A stretch of 14,952 bases of DNA from Pavlovales sp. CCMP2436 (taxonomy: Eukaryota > Haptophyta > Pavlovophyceae > Pavlovales), in contig MU631407.1 in assembly GCA_026770615.1 (NCBI GenBank), positions 67,572-82,523 of the forward strand. The letters are read 5' to 3'. The position numbers and the translations under genes are program-made. Shown here piece after piece: positions 1-7,852 of this stretch (position 1 is its first letter; each line of letters starts with the position of its first letter). Below the pieces are notes generated by a model that was not told the DNA's origin, ran no database searches, and was given only the letters and a program-made list of their open reading frames with translations.

Positions 1-315
1 TTTGAATTATAGGATCGCTCGCCATTACTTGAGGTTTCTCAGTTTTGCTTTAGAATTGTGTAAGCACGGTCAAAATACAGGGAAGCTTGAGCTGCCAGCC
101 CCTACACACTTGCCCTAGTGCTGTTATTCCAATCCTCTCTTCTGTTCGTCTTCGGATGCGCAACCACGTTTTTGTTTTTTTTAATTTCACGTTTTTTTTC
201 ACGTTTTTTTTGGGGGGATCGTATTCTGAGTTCGTACGATGTTGTCGTTTGCCTGATGATAATGCAAGCAGGTGCATGGGCGTGCCACGCTTTTTGGGGT
301 GCTGCTTGGTGGCGT

Positions 316-376
316 GATGTGCACGATCTCAGTAGCCGCGGTAGCTTACGGCGTCGTGACGCTAATCTCGGTAATT
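316..376 (+). repeat. Dispersed ~45-bp repeat, copy 1 (left of the large gene)
   Basis: This is the first copy of a short dispersed repeat with core GTAGCCGCGGTAGCTTACGG followed by a conserved CTAATCTCGGTAAT. The preceding GATGTGCAC is shared only with the copy at 3144-3210. Other copies lie at 3346-3392, with partial ones at 3253-3276 and 3605-3648, all on the same strand. Copies therefore sit on both sides of the gene at 515-2935 as direct repeats. The core contains the palindrome CCGCGG and can form a short TAGC/GCTA-closed hairpin. No function is known to me. Confidence 0.6.
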
Positions 377-514
377 AAGCACGGTGGAATAACCCAAAAT
401 GATGATTACATCCTGCTACCCACTGGGGATTGAAAATATCCTTTTTCTCGCGCGCAAAGATAAAATTTTGAACCGCGCAAAATCGTCGCGTTTGGCGAGC
501 GAACACGGTCGTAG

Positions 515-2935
515 AGCGCTCGAAAGGTGCGTGCGCCCGTGGCTCTCCTGGGTAGGCATGTTGCTCGCGCCGCCCGCGAGATCTTCACCTCATTCGACAT
601 CACGCTCATCTTCCCGTAGAACATCTCGGCTACCTCCAAGCGGTCCAGCTACGCGCATGCCGAGCAAGAACTCAAAGAAGGGTGCGTTTACACCCTGATC
701 ACGCGCGCCGAGCACATGGCCATTTGCGCCGCGAGGCGCGGATGCCGATTCGAATGGCGGGAGGGGCGAGGTAGCCCCCTGTGCCAGTGGACTGTCATGT
801 TTCCAACATCAGCGGGGCTACCTGCCAGGATCGGCCCCGCTATAAGCTGACCTCCCCCTGGATGCATGCATGTTGACTCCCTGCAGGATGCCGCACGCCG
901 TACCACAAGAAGCCGCGCAAGGTTATCAAGAAGAAGGTGCACGCCTTCGGCCCGCCGCAGGGGAAGAGGCGCATGGTTGTGGTGCCCGTGGACCTCGACC
1001 CCTACCTGGTCTGGTTGCAGCACTCGGCCTGGGCGGCAGTGAGCTCGCACTGCCGCGCGGACTCGCGCTCGCACTCGCTGGTGGTCCTCCCCGTGCTCTC
1101 GGTGCAGATCTTCGGGGGGATGGTGATGGAGCTGCTGGGCGCGCTCCTCCTCTGGCTGCTGGGGGTGAAGGACCCGCGCATCTCGCTCTTGGAGGAGAAG
1201 GGCGAGCGCACCTGGCGGCTGCGGCTGAGCGATCCGGACGAGCTCTCCTGCATTTTCAACTTCTCGGTGGCCAAGGCGGACGGCTCGGTGGCGACGGCGC
1301 GCGCGAGCAAGAAGCAGAACTACAATGCGCTGGTGGAGGTGCAGCTCGTGCACCGCAGGAAGCTCTGCGCGACGACCTGGGCGCGCAGGGAGTTTCTCGA
1401 GGTGGAATTCTGGTATGCCTCCATGAACCAGCTGGGCGCGGTGACGCTGCCGGCAGGCCGGTATTCGGCGGCGGATGTCGCGGCGATCGAGATGTACATG
1501 CGCACGCTGACGGTGCAGGCGCGGCAGGTGGACAAGCAGGTGCACAAGGAGATACCAGACCCCTACACGGCCGAGGGCCCCGTGAGCTGCCCGGCGCCTG
1601 GGTGCGGCTTTTCTGCGCTTGATCACGCGACGGCGTGGCGGCTCCGCGCCAAGCTCACCGCGTGCCTCGAGTCGGACACCGCAGCACACCACGCGCACGC
1701 GGCGCAGCACTTTGGGCAGCTTTGGCCGCCAAAGCTCTGCCTGCCCTCCCGGGCCTGCATCGCCCCGCTGCTGCACCTGATGGAGAACGCGTTCCAGTAC
1801 ATGCACGACAAGCTCGTCTGGGCGCGCATCGAGCTGTACGCGAACAGCCTCACCGGCCTGAGCAAGGCGGACAAGACGCGCCTCATCGCTGAGATCAAGG
1901 GTGAGGCCGCGCGCATCCTCGCGGCGTGCGGAGTGGAGAACGCAATGTCTAAGGGGACGGACGGGACACTCGACAAGCCATGCTTCCAGGGGGGCGAAGT
2001 CAAGGCGCTCCTCTGCTCGCGCGCCTTCTACAACTACATCGCCTACGTCGTGCAGCAGACTTCCCCGACGCAGCCTCTGCCGGCGCCGCCCCCGCAGTCG
2101 ACCGCAGCGCGCGCCAGCGCAGCGCGCGCATCGACCCCTCCCTCGCGCCCTCAGGTGGTCGCTGGCATCCGCATCGCCAGCCACTACGCCAACCTCGCCT
2201 ACGAGCCCGACTCGGAGGAGGAGGACGGCCTGAGCCCAGAGAGTGTCGCCGAGGCTGCTGCGCGGTGGGAGCTCGACATCGCCGCGGTCACAGGCGCGAC
2301 GCAGCAAATCTTGCTCGTGCTCCGCGCCTTCGTTTTTCTCTCGCAGTACTTCGAGCACATCACGTCGACCGACTACAACGACGCACTCGCCGAGGCGCGC
2401 AAGGCGCACGCAGACGCCGCCGAGCAGCTCGCGTGCGACTTCCTCACGGCGCGCCTGCGCGCCGCGCGCGGACGTGCCGATGTGCTCAAGCTACGACGCC
2501 ATCGCCGTGCACACCGTCTCGAAAAACATCCGCGACCACGGGCATCTGCTGGTCTTCGCGCGCGAGGACGGCATGGAAAAAAAGAACCAGGAGGCCAAGA
2601 AGATCTCCAAGCGCGCGGTCTGCTGCATCCGCCATTTCACCTCCTACGTGCGCAAGGGCAAGCTTGTCGAGTTCAACCGCACCTGGGCACTGCAGTTGGC
2701 CGAGGCGCTCGCAGTCCGCGAGGTGTCCGTCTTCCGCGCGGCGGCCTACGTCGCGCACTACGCGCAGTCCTACTAAGGGCAGCAGCTCGCGCAGCTGCTC
2801 GCGGCCGGCGCGCAGGTGAAGCGCTAGCGCGTCTGCTTCGAGACGGTCTACGAGGCGGAGGCGGAGTAGGCGGAGCTGAGTAGGAACGATACCTTTTACT
2901 GCCGTTACCGCTCCGGGTAACGGCCGATGTTTTGA
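515..2935 (+). pseudogene. Large two-exon gene copy of unrecognised, probably mobile-element-linked family
   Basis: Exon 1 (about 515-770) reads in one frame with coherent protein such as ELKEGCVYTLITRAEHMAIC. Exon 2 (887-2935) continues in phase after intron 771-886. Exon 2 starts with a basic patch (KKPRKVIKKK), then a hydrophobic stretch ending LLGALLLWLLG, then a long helical region with one C-x4-C pair (CPAPGC). Next come LHLMENAFQYMHDKLVWARI and a GTDGTLDKPCFQGGE segment, a Pro/Ala/Ser/Thr linker, an acidic DSEEEDG, and a basic C-terminal region around GMEKKNQEAKKISKRAV. At about 2455-2470, in a GC-only stretch, the coherent reading moves one frame (+1). In-frame TAG at 617, TAA at 2774, TAG at 2825 and TAG at 2867 interrupt it, and the frame closes at TGA 2933-2935. 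No ATG is evident in exon 1; the first ATG in exon 2 is at 973. I recognise no catalytic motif. The layout recalls uncharacterised transposon-encoded proteins of protists, which is inference only. It could be a decayed copy or an intact gene in an unusual code. Confidence 0.55.
771..886 (+). other. Predicted spliceosomal intron (GT-AG, 116 nt) in the large gene
   Basis: The donor is GAG|GTAGCC and the acceptor is GACTCCCTGCAG|GATG, with a branch-point-like TGTTGAC just upstream. Exon 1 ends one base into a codon (G at 770). Joining it to GA at 887-888 gives GGA, and the downstream frame is then exactly the long frame running from 889 onward. Both frames show coherent protein at the junction (REGRG then CRTPYHKKPRK). 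Without splicing, exon 1's frame runs into a TGA at about 848. This phase-correct join is the best evidence in the window for a eukaryotic nuclear origin. Confidence 0.65.
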
Positions 2936-3143
2936 CATGCTAGTGAGACCTTAGATAGACTGAAGAGACCGCAGTAGGCTGCTGGGTGCGCGTAGAGGGC
3001 CCGCGGCGCGCAGCGTGCCTGCAGCGGCCGCCTCAGGGGCCGAGGTTGCCGACTAAAAAAAATCCGAACGCTCGCGGTAATCATTTTCGAAAAAAATGCT
3101 GCACCGTGAGTAGCATTATTATTACAACTCTACTTCTGCTTAT
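2936..3143. other. Gene-free spacer after the large gene
   Basis: The GC-rich tail of the gene copy gives way to AT-rich DNA near 3055, with short A-runs. I see no ORF of substance, no RNA gene and no clear terminator. AT content rises sharply toward the repeat copy at 3144. Confidence 0.4.
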
Positions 3144-3210
3144 TGATGTGCACCCATCATGGTAGCCGCGGGCGCTTACGGCTTCGTGGCACTCATCTCG
3201 GTAATATTAA
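3144..3210 (+). repeat. Dispersed ~45-bp repeat, copy 2 (right of the large gene)
   Basis: It shares GATGTGCAC and the GTAGCCGCG...CATCTCGGTAAT core with the copy at 316-376 and lies in the same orientation. It follows the TGA of the large gene by about 200 bp, so the gene is bracketed by direct repeats. A truncated copy, with only AGCGCTAATCTCGGTAATAT, follows at 3253-3276. Confidence 0.55.
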
Positions 3211-3345
3211 TAGAACATTAATGTAGCGAATTAATCATTTTCCATATAAGTATTAGCGCTAATCTCGGTAATATAACTACTTATTTAAATGAAACTTTGT
3301 CACAATTACTACTTACTCACGAAGTAGCCTACTACTACTACATTT

Positions 3346-3392
3346 GGTAGCCGCGGTAGCTCACGGCGTTGTGGCGCTAATCTCGGTAGTAA
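3346..3392 (+). repeat. Dispersed ~45-bp repeat, copy 3
   Basis: This is nearly identical to copy 1 across GGTAGCCGCGGTAGCTCACG and GCGCTAATCTCGGTAGTAAT. It is preceded by a short ACT triplet run. A more diverged relative (TTAGCC...GGCGCTGATCTCTGTAGT) is at 3605-3648. Confidence 0.55.
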
Positions 3393-3604
3393 TCGTACTT
3401 TCAGGGTGAATCAGCACATCGACGAATCGTCCAATGCGGAAACCAACCCCCTCTATACCCTGTGTAATATTAGCCTTCAGAATCTCTTACTTTCATCCCA
3501 GAAGCTCCCAGCTCTTTTTTTAACTAAATATTATCCAGCCTGCAAGCAAACAGCTTGTCGCCAGAAGCAACGAAATCCTTTTAGTTTCCATATGAAATTC
3601 TCTG

Positions 3605-3648
3605 TATTAGCCGGTCGCCTTAGGCGCTCTGGCGCTGATCTCTGTAGT
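3605..3648 (+). repeat. Diverged relative of the ~45-bp dispersed repeat
   Basis: The start (TTAGCCGGTCGCCTTAGGCG) and the end (GGCGCTGATCTCTGTAGT) follow the same order as the three clearer copies, with several substitutions and a small deletion. It is annotated as a probable decayed copy. Confidence 0.35.
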
Positions 3649-4388
3649 TTTGCAATTGCCTTTTATTGGCAGTTGCCCAAGATTCGGCCGAGTCCGGATC
3701 CGAGCGAGTCTGCTGTCACGAGTTGTTAGTCAAATCGTACTCGCCCTACTCCGAATAATAACACAAACAATGCGAAGAATAATATTCATACTTCTTATAC
3801 GCATACTCATACTTATGCCCGCTCGGACTGTTCGCTCTACCCCCCCCAACCCACCCGCCCACCCTATCCCCCCCCCACCCACCCGATAGCTTACTCTCTC
3901 TACCTCCCCCAATAGCGGTTGGGCACGATGAACCGCGTTTCGAGCTACGACGACCTCGAATTTTTTTTTTTTTTTTTAACTCTTGATTATGATATTATGT
4001 TTTCTAAGCATGGACGACGACATCGATCATGTGCGTGTCATTTTATTTAAACGCCCGGCCACGTAAACGGTGTCCCATACTCCCAATGGTGCAGTAACAG
4101 CATACTGTTAGCCTAGGACCTTTTCCGAGCACGCGGAGAGCGTCATCATCCCCTCGTTGTCATCTAAAAATGCCGCCCCTCCTTCCCCCCCCCCTTCCCC
4201 CCGGTGCATTTTTTTTTTATGTCCTGCTTGAGTACATGTGCGTCTCGCCCACCACTACGAATCTAAAAGTGCGAATGAATACTGAGAATAAAACGGTCCT
4301 ACTGCTCACACTCACGCTTCTACAACAACAACAACTACTACTACTACTAATGCTAATACTACGCATACTACTAATACTAAAACTAATA
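3649..4388. other. Low-complexity, gene-free stretch with homopolymers and triplet repeats
   Basis: It contains a C-rich tract (about 3839-3894), a run of 17 T (3961-3977), a C/T-rich patch near 4180-4202, and an ACA/ACT triplet microsatellite (about 4321-4381). Short open frames here consist of these simple repeats and show no protein-like composition. The T-run could be the reverse of an inserted poly(A) tail, but no retrocopy is recognisable next to it. Confidence 0.5.
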
Positions 4389-4642
4389 TTCATAACTTTA
4401 CCTCTACCACCCCTGCTGCCAGGACTGATATCTGACATCGACCAAGTCCGTGAGTGAACACCACCTATTAAACCCCGACGCGCGGCCACGCGGTAGAGAA
4501 CCGCTCGGGCAAGCTCGACGCTGAGCGCAGGAGGCAGCTCCAGCATGGTTCAACAGGTGTTGTTCACTCACTGACTTGGTCGACGTCAGACGTTAGTCCT
4601 GGCAGCAGGGATGGTGGTGGTAGAGGTGAGGTTGGTGGTGAA
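4389..4642. mobile_element. Small inverted-repeat element (Pack-MITE-like) with captured gene fragment
   Basis: Left arm 4401-4474 and right arm 4547-4626 are imperfect inverted repeats of each other. In the right arm they contain GGTTCAACAGGTGTTGTTCA, CTGACTTGGTCGACGTCAGA and GTCCTGGCAGCAGGGATGG. Weaker similarity extends the ends to about 4389 and 4642. Single arms of the same family recur at 6946-7053, 9570-9620, 9834-9885 and 11977-12035. The 72-bp interior is almost wholly a fragment of the neighbouring gene (see 4475-4545). No transposase is encoded, so this would be a non-autonomous element. I could not define a target-site duplication. Confidence 0.65.
4475..4545 (+). repeat. Captured 71-bp gene fragment, identical to 5210-5280 in reverse
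   Basis: Base by base, these 71 positions equal the reverse complement of 5210-5280 with no mismatch. Read on the plus strand they encode the same residues as the middle of the minus-strand gene (TRGHAVENRSGKLDAERRR). The identity stops exactly where the flanking inverted arms begin on both sides. This is the pattern expected when a small element picks up a piece of a nearby gene. Alternatively, it could come from a local template-switching event. Confidence 0.8.
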
Positions 4643-4701
4643 CACGTAGCAATTGCCACAGGCTCCCCCCTCCCCCCCCCACATACAACGCTCACGTCCA
4701 T

Positions 4702-5430
4702 TTAGGTGCGTGTGCCCTGTCCGCCGCGGCCGCCGCGGCCACCGCGGCCGAGGCGTGCGCCCCGGTCGGCATTGTGGCTGCGCCAGTTGACGTCACGGTA
4801 CGCGCCGTCCGCGTGCGCAGGGGCGTCCTCGGGCCCGTTTGCCGAGCGGCCGGTGCGCTGGAACCAAGGTGCACCCCGGGCACCAGCGGCCGCGCGCGCA
4901 GTCTGCGTGTGCAGCGAGCGCGCGCGGGCAAGGATGAGCCTGGCGTGGCCGCGCGCCACGATCACTCCGAGCTCCTTGCGCATGAGCCCGAGGAGCGTGT
5001 TGCGCGCCTGCATCGTCGTCGGCGCGCTGAGCTTGCCCATCCACGTCTCCGCACCCATGCCAGCGAAGTTCTTGAGAAGGTTGTTGAGGCTCTTTGACTG
5101 CTCCCCGAAGCCGCCGGTCGCTATGCCGATGACGGGGGGGAAGCCGTTGAGGCGCTGCTCCATCGGTCCAACCTGGCCCTCTCGCGTGCCGAAAACCTCG
5201 CGGTCGGTCTGCTGGAGCTGCCTCCTGCGCTCAGCGTCGAGCTTGCCCGAGCGGTTCTCTACCGCGTGGCCGCGCGTCGGCGCAACTGCGTTGTAGTGCG
5301 ACAGGCCGTAGTGGACCGTCTTCATCTCGACGATGTGACCAACGGCGGCCTGTCCATCAGGCTGGTCGAGCTCCACATAGACGTCGACTGTAGCCGCGCG
5401 CGCGCGGAGAAGCGCCTCCTCGGTCCGCAT
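4702..5430 (-). CDS. 5'-truncated mobile-element protein with PD-(D/E)XK-like domain (tentative)
   Basis: The frame encodes 242 residues from ATG at 5430 and ends at TAA (4704-4702). Upstream it stays open only about 35 bp more, then meets AT-rich DNA and a stop, so the gene is probably missing its N-terminal part. Residues 15-36 read as two strands ending in VEMK (Glu34, Lys36), the E-x-K half of a PD-(D/E)XK nuclease core. An acidic D at 16 or 21 could be the partner. Next comes a basic helix (RSGKLDAERRRQLQQTDREV), then FGTREGQVGPMEQRL and GIATGGFGEQSKSL. After that is an alpha-helical LMRKELGVIVARGHARLILA, and the protein finishes in a Gly/Arg-rich tail. I associate this order (E-x-K, G-Q-V-G-P, F-G-E, helical R-x-A-R-L) with proteins of retroelements or other mobile DNA in protists. 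That link is from memory, not a search. The middle is duplicated at 4475-4545. Confidence 0.5.
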   Translation of the reverse strand: MRTEEALLRARAATVDVYVELDQPDGQAAVGHIVEMKTVHYGLSHYNAVAPTRGHAVENRSGKLDAERRRQLQQTDREVFGTREGQVGPMEQRLNGFPPVIGIATGGFGEQSKSLNNLLKNFAGMGAETWMGKLSAPTTMQARNTLLGLMRKELGVIVARGHARLILARARSLHTQTARAAAGARGAPWFQRTGRSANGPEDAPAHADGAYRDVNWRSHNADRGARLGRGGRGGRGGQGTRT

Positions 5431-5805
5431 CGAACCGGGGTTCTGCCGCGGTGCCGAAAATCTATTTATAAGATGAACCTATATTTAAATGTTTTTGTCG
5501 CGCACTAATTGCTTCGCACCTGCAGAGTAATAAATTTAATCTCGCATTGTGTTCAGGGTACTGCAAGACGGTTTTGCAAGATGGTCATTGATCGGAGTCT
5601 GCGTGTTGGCGGCATGAATAATCATGATGCATGTGACGACGAGCGTTTGCACCGCCCTCATGCCGCGCCGGGATGCTCAGTGAGGAGTCACGATCAACAC
5701 GTGAGAATAGAAAACATTTCCTTCTTTGCGGGAAAATAAAGTTTTGTGGTAAGTAGTGAAGCTAGCTCGATTTCAATTAAGGTAAATGCCCCTAACATAT
5801 TTTCA
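5431..5805. other. Gene-free spacer
   Basis: This is AT-rich DNA between the truncated gene and a foldback sequence. An AATAAA occurs at 5735-5740, but no gene end points to it. Open frames here lack ATG starts or protein-like composition. I see no RNA gene. Confidence 0.35.
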
Positions 5806-5920
5806 CTATTATCATCCAGACATATTGCGGGCCAGTACACCTCCTTATACGGGCGTTACGCGGGCCTGTAAACTTACATACAGGCCCGTGATATGTTAGA
5901 TTTACTGCGCTTGATAATAG
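5806..5920. repeat. Imperfect foldback sequence with strong central hairpin
   Basis: The centre is a perfect 10-bp stem (CGGGCCTGTA at 5861-5870 pairing with TACAGGCCCG at 5879-5888) with an 8-nt loop. Outer segments also pair: ACATATTGCGGGCC with GGCCCGTGATATGT, and CTATTATCA (5806-5814) with TGATAATAG (5912-5920). The nested pairing suggests a decayed hairpin element rather than a terminator, because there is no gene upstream on either strand. Confidence 0.5.
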
Positions 5921-6016
5921 CAAGATTTTTCAGTTTTTAAAAAATATCTGGGAATTTAATAATCAATATTCTAATCAAGATTGTAATACGCGGGCAGATC
6001 GACGATTATATTATAT

Positions 6017-6139
6017 TACTGAGTTGGCTTCAAGCTGGCGTCTGACTGTTCTGAACATTGTGCTGGCCTGAGCGCTACGACGCCCATTGCCAGCTGTGTG
6101 CCTTAGTCGGCTGCGCTGGCTTGAGCGCCACCGCGCGTG
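6017..6139 (+). repeat. Dispersed direct repeat, copy 1 (partner at 9897-10030)
   Basis: It contains TTCAAGCTGGCG, then GCGCTACGACGCCCATTGCC, then CCTTAGTCGGCTGCGCTGG, in the same order and spacing as 9912-10030. A fragment of the start (ATTACTGATAGAGATTCAAG) is also at 7086-7114. It is diverged by substitutions and small gaps. No coding capacity is evident. Confidence 0.6.
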
Positions 6140-6294
6140 CCGATGGATCTCCACAATCTGCGCACAGACTCTGCTGATAAATGACACCTGGAGTAGAGAC
6201 TACATCGTGTGCTTCGACCTGCCTGCTGGTTCACACCCGTGCACTAGAAGCTGTTGCGTATCGGTTGCCCTCCCGCAGAGCTTGCGCGCGCTGG

Positions 6295-6440
6295 TGCCGG
6301 TGCGGGCAGCAGCTCGGACTACGAACAGCAGGCAGCCCCCACAGCCCCGCGCCGCCCCCGCGCAACTGGGAACTCAGCACGAGCCTGTGGGTGCAGCTGC
6401 TCTGACCCAGAGCAGCAGGCAACCCCCGCGGAACTGTGAA
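6295..6440 (+). repeat. Degenerate internal duplication
   Basis: Two adjacent segments share the order GTGCRGSCAGCWGCTC, then an AGCAGGCARCCCCC block, then GAACTSTGAACC-like sequence. The first spans about 6299-6378 and the second about 6389-6446. In one frame they give similar short peptides (YEQQAAPTAP and PEQQATPAEL), but no start, splice site or longer coding context supports a gene. Confidence 0.3.
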
Positions 6441-6559
6441 CCGACCACAGCTGCTTCTCACCCAGTATCAGTACTATATGCTGCAATCTAATGATCAAAT
6501 AATTGCGGACTGCGGGGCCGGAAGTTCTCATAGATATTTATAGCCGTGGGAACTGGGAA

Positions 6560-6874
6560 GTGTGTAAATATCTAGAAATACGTCCGTCCCCTGACAGGTC
6601 TCCACAAGGCCCAAGCGTCGAGAAAAACTCGGATCAAGGGTGGCTGTGTCAAATAGATTACGCCTTCGAGGAAGGGTACATGGAGATTATGCAGCCCGGA
6701 CATGGATCCACGCGCGTTCCGTGGAAGTTGTACTTATTAGTTATTACTATCATTATTATTACTGGTGGAGACGGTATCCGTGTGCTCTGCAAAGGTCCCT
6801 TGATCCCATTTCTCAACGCTTGGGTCCGGTGGAGACCTGTCGGGGGACGGACGTATTTCTAGATCTTTACACAC
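6560..6874. mobile_element. Foldback/MITE-like element with ~80-bp terminal inverted repeats
   Basis: Left arm 6560-6640 starts GTGTGTAAATATCTAGAAAT and continues with ACGTCCGTCCCCTGACAGG, TCTCCAC and CCAAGCG. Right arm 6797-6874 is its reverse complement with few mismatches, ending ATTTCTAGATCTTTACACAC. The ~155-bp interior holds a short ATT/ACT-rich patch and no gene. No clear target-site duplication is visible next to the termini. Open frames across it arise from the arms and are not genes. Confidence 0.75.
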
Positions 6875-6945
6875 ACCTGCAAGTTGTACTGTCGAATACA
6901 CATAAGACGTCAGCTTGAATCCATATCAGTATTAATATACTTATT

Positions 6946-7053
6946 AGCGGTTCAGCAGTGCTCAAGAGGAGGTATTCACTATTCACTCACAGACTTGATC
7001 GACGTCAGACATCAGGCATGGCAGTAGGGAAGGTAGAGGTGAAGTTGGTAACG
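6946..7053 (+). repeat. Solo arm of the small-element terminal repeat family
   Basis: It matches the right arm of the element at 4389-4642 from AGCGGTTCAGCA through TTCACTCACAGACTTGATCG, ACGTCAGAC, GGCAGTAGGGA, to AGAGGTGAAGTTGGT. It is more diverged than the other copies. No inverted partner lies nearby, so it is a solo or decayed end. Confidence 0.6.
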
Positions 7054-7343
7054 AATCAGGGAACGGACGTATAACAAACTAAATATATTACTGATAGAGA
7101 TTCAAGCTGGCGGTCATACATATGGGCGTAAAATACATAGTAGTGACACGCATGCCCATGGCTTTGTGATTTGTCTGAGGCTGTTGCTATGAAGACTGGA
7201 AATTGAGGTACGTGCAGAGTGACGAGGCCAAGCCTGCGCATAAATCCGTTATCCGTCTGTGCTAAGTACTTAACAAGTCTTACGTCATGCTAAGTGACGA
7301 GGCCAAGTCTGTGGCTGTAGGTGCGCAGTCCGCCTCGGGGTTG

Positions 7344-7787
7344 TCAGATGGGCAGGCCAGGCTTCAGCGCGAGCAGAAACACGAGTACGATCAATCCCAG
7401 CATAAAAACGCCTGCCGCGCCACCAAGCACGTTGTTCGTTTTGTCGAGTTTGATGTTGGTGGTAGTGTTGATTTCGACAACCTTGGTCTCCAGCGAGGAG
7501 AAACGACCAGACACGCGCGTATCGAAGTATTCAAAGGTCCTAACAATGGACAGAATCAAAGTCGAGAGGGCCCGAAGGCCATAAATACCGTTTCCCAGGT
7601 AACCGGGGAGGTGGATAAGGACCCGCTCATCATCACCACGCGCGTGGCAGCTAGCGTCACCTTCAGCGACTTCAGCGACTGCGGCAGCGACATCGCCGAG
7701 CAGGAGAGTCGCGCGGCGGGTTTCAGCACCGCGTCGGCACCCATGGTCATGATCATGATCATGATCATGAGCTTGATCATGCAGCAT
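7344..7787 (-). CDS. Small tail-anchored membrane protein, family unknown
   Basis: From ATG at 7787 the frame gives 147 residues and stops at TGA (7346-7344). The N-terminus is a His/Asp run (HDQAHDHDHDHDHG) made by an ATGATC microsatellite. An Ala/Val/Glu-rich segment follows. Residues around 85-117 look like an amphipathic or coiled helix (RTFEYFDTRVSGRFSSLETK, then NTTTNIKLDKTNN). Residues ~122-141 are a clear membrane span (GGAAGVFMLGLIVLVFLLAL), followed by a short KPGLPI tail. That C-terminal anchor is the reason for choosing this strand. A second minus frame from ATG at 7792 begins with a signal-like MKCCMIKLMIMIMIM but ends soon, so the true start may involve splicing or a frameshift. 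The plus-strand frame across the same DNA is open but lacks such features. No function is recognised. Confidence 0.45.
   Translation of the reverse strand: MLHDQAHDHDHDHDHGCRRGAETRRATLLLGDVAAAVAEVAEGDASCHARGDDERVLIHLPGYLGNGIYGLRALSTLILSIVRTFEYFDTRVSGRFSSLETKVVEINTTTNIKLDKTNNVLGGAAGVFMLGLIVLVFLLALKPGLPI
7742..7787. repeat. ATGATC microsatellite (palindromic TGATCA units)
   Basis: Repeats of ATGATC, interrupted once by GAGCT, give overlapping TGATCA palindromes. The tract encodes either Met-Ile or His-Asp runs depending on frame, so the low-complexity N-terminus of the minus-strand protein here should not be read as a functional motif. Confidence 0.8.
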
Positions 7788-7852
7788 TTCATGGCGCCTG
7801 TGCGCGCGCGAGTTGGGCGGAGCAGGGCGGGGCAGGGCGGGGCGCGTTTGGA

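Noticed and set aside
118..378. Hydrophobic 86-codon frame near the left edge
   Set aside because: Its hydrophobicity comes from T-runs (TTT = Phe), and its 3' part is the dispersed ~45-bp repeat. No other support.
870..1622. A 250-codon plus-strand frame overlapping exon 2
   Set aside because: It is Ala/Gly/Arg-rich, out of phase with exon 1 after splicing, and starts across the predicted splice acceptor. It is a shadow frame.
688..2409. A 573-codon open frame on the minus strand opposite the large gene
   Set aside because: It is Arg/Leu/Val/His-rich and lacks domain-like order, typical of the antisense of a GC-rich gene. The plus strand has the coherent protein and the phase-correct intron.
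3406..3729. 107-codon plus-strand frame
   Set aside because: AT-rich composition with no protein-like pattern, and it overlaps a decayed copy of the dispersed repeat.
3961..3977. Poly(A) tail of a minus-strand retrocopy
   Set aside because: A run of 17 T is present, but no gene or element body lies on the expected side, and no target duplication was found.
7744..7787. His/Asp-rich stretch as a metal-binding site
   Set aside because: The stretch is the direct product of an ATGATC microsatellite, so no binding role can be inferred.
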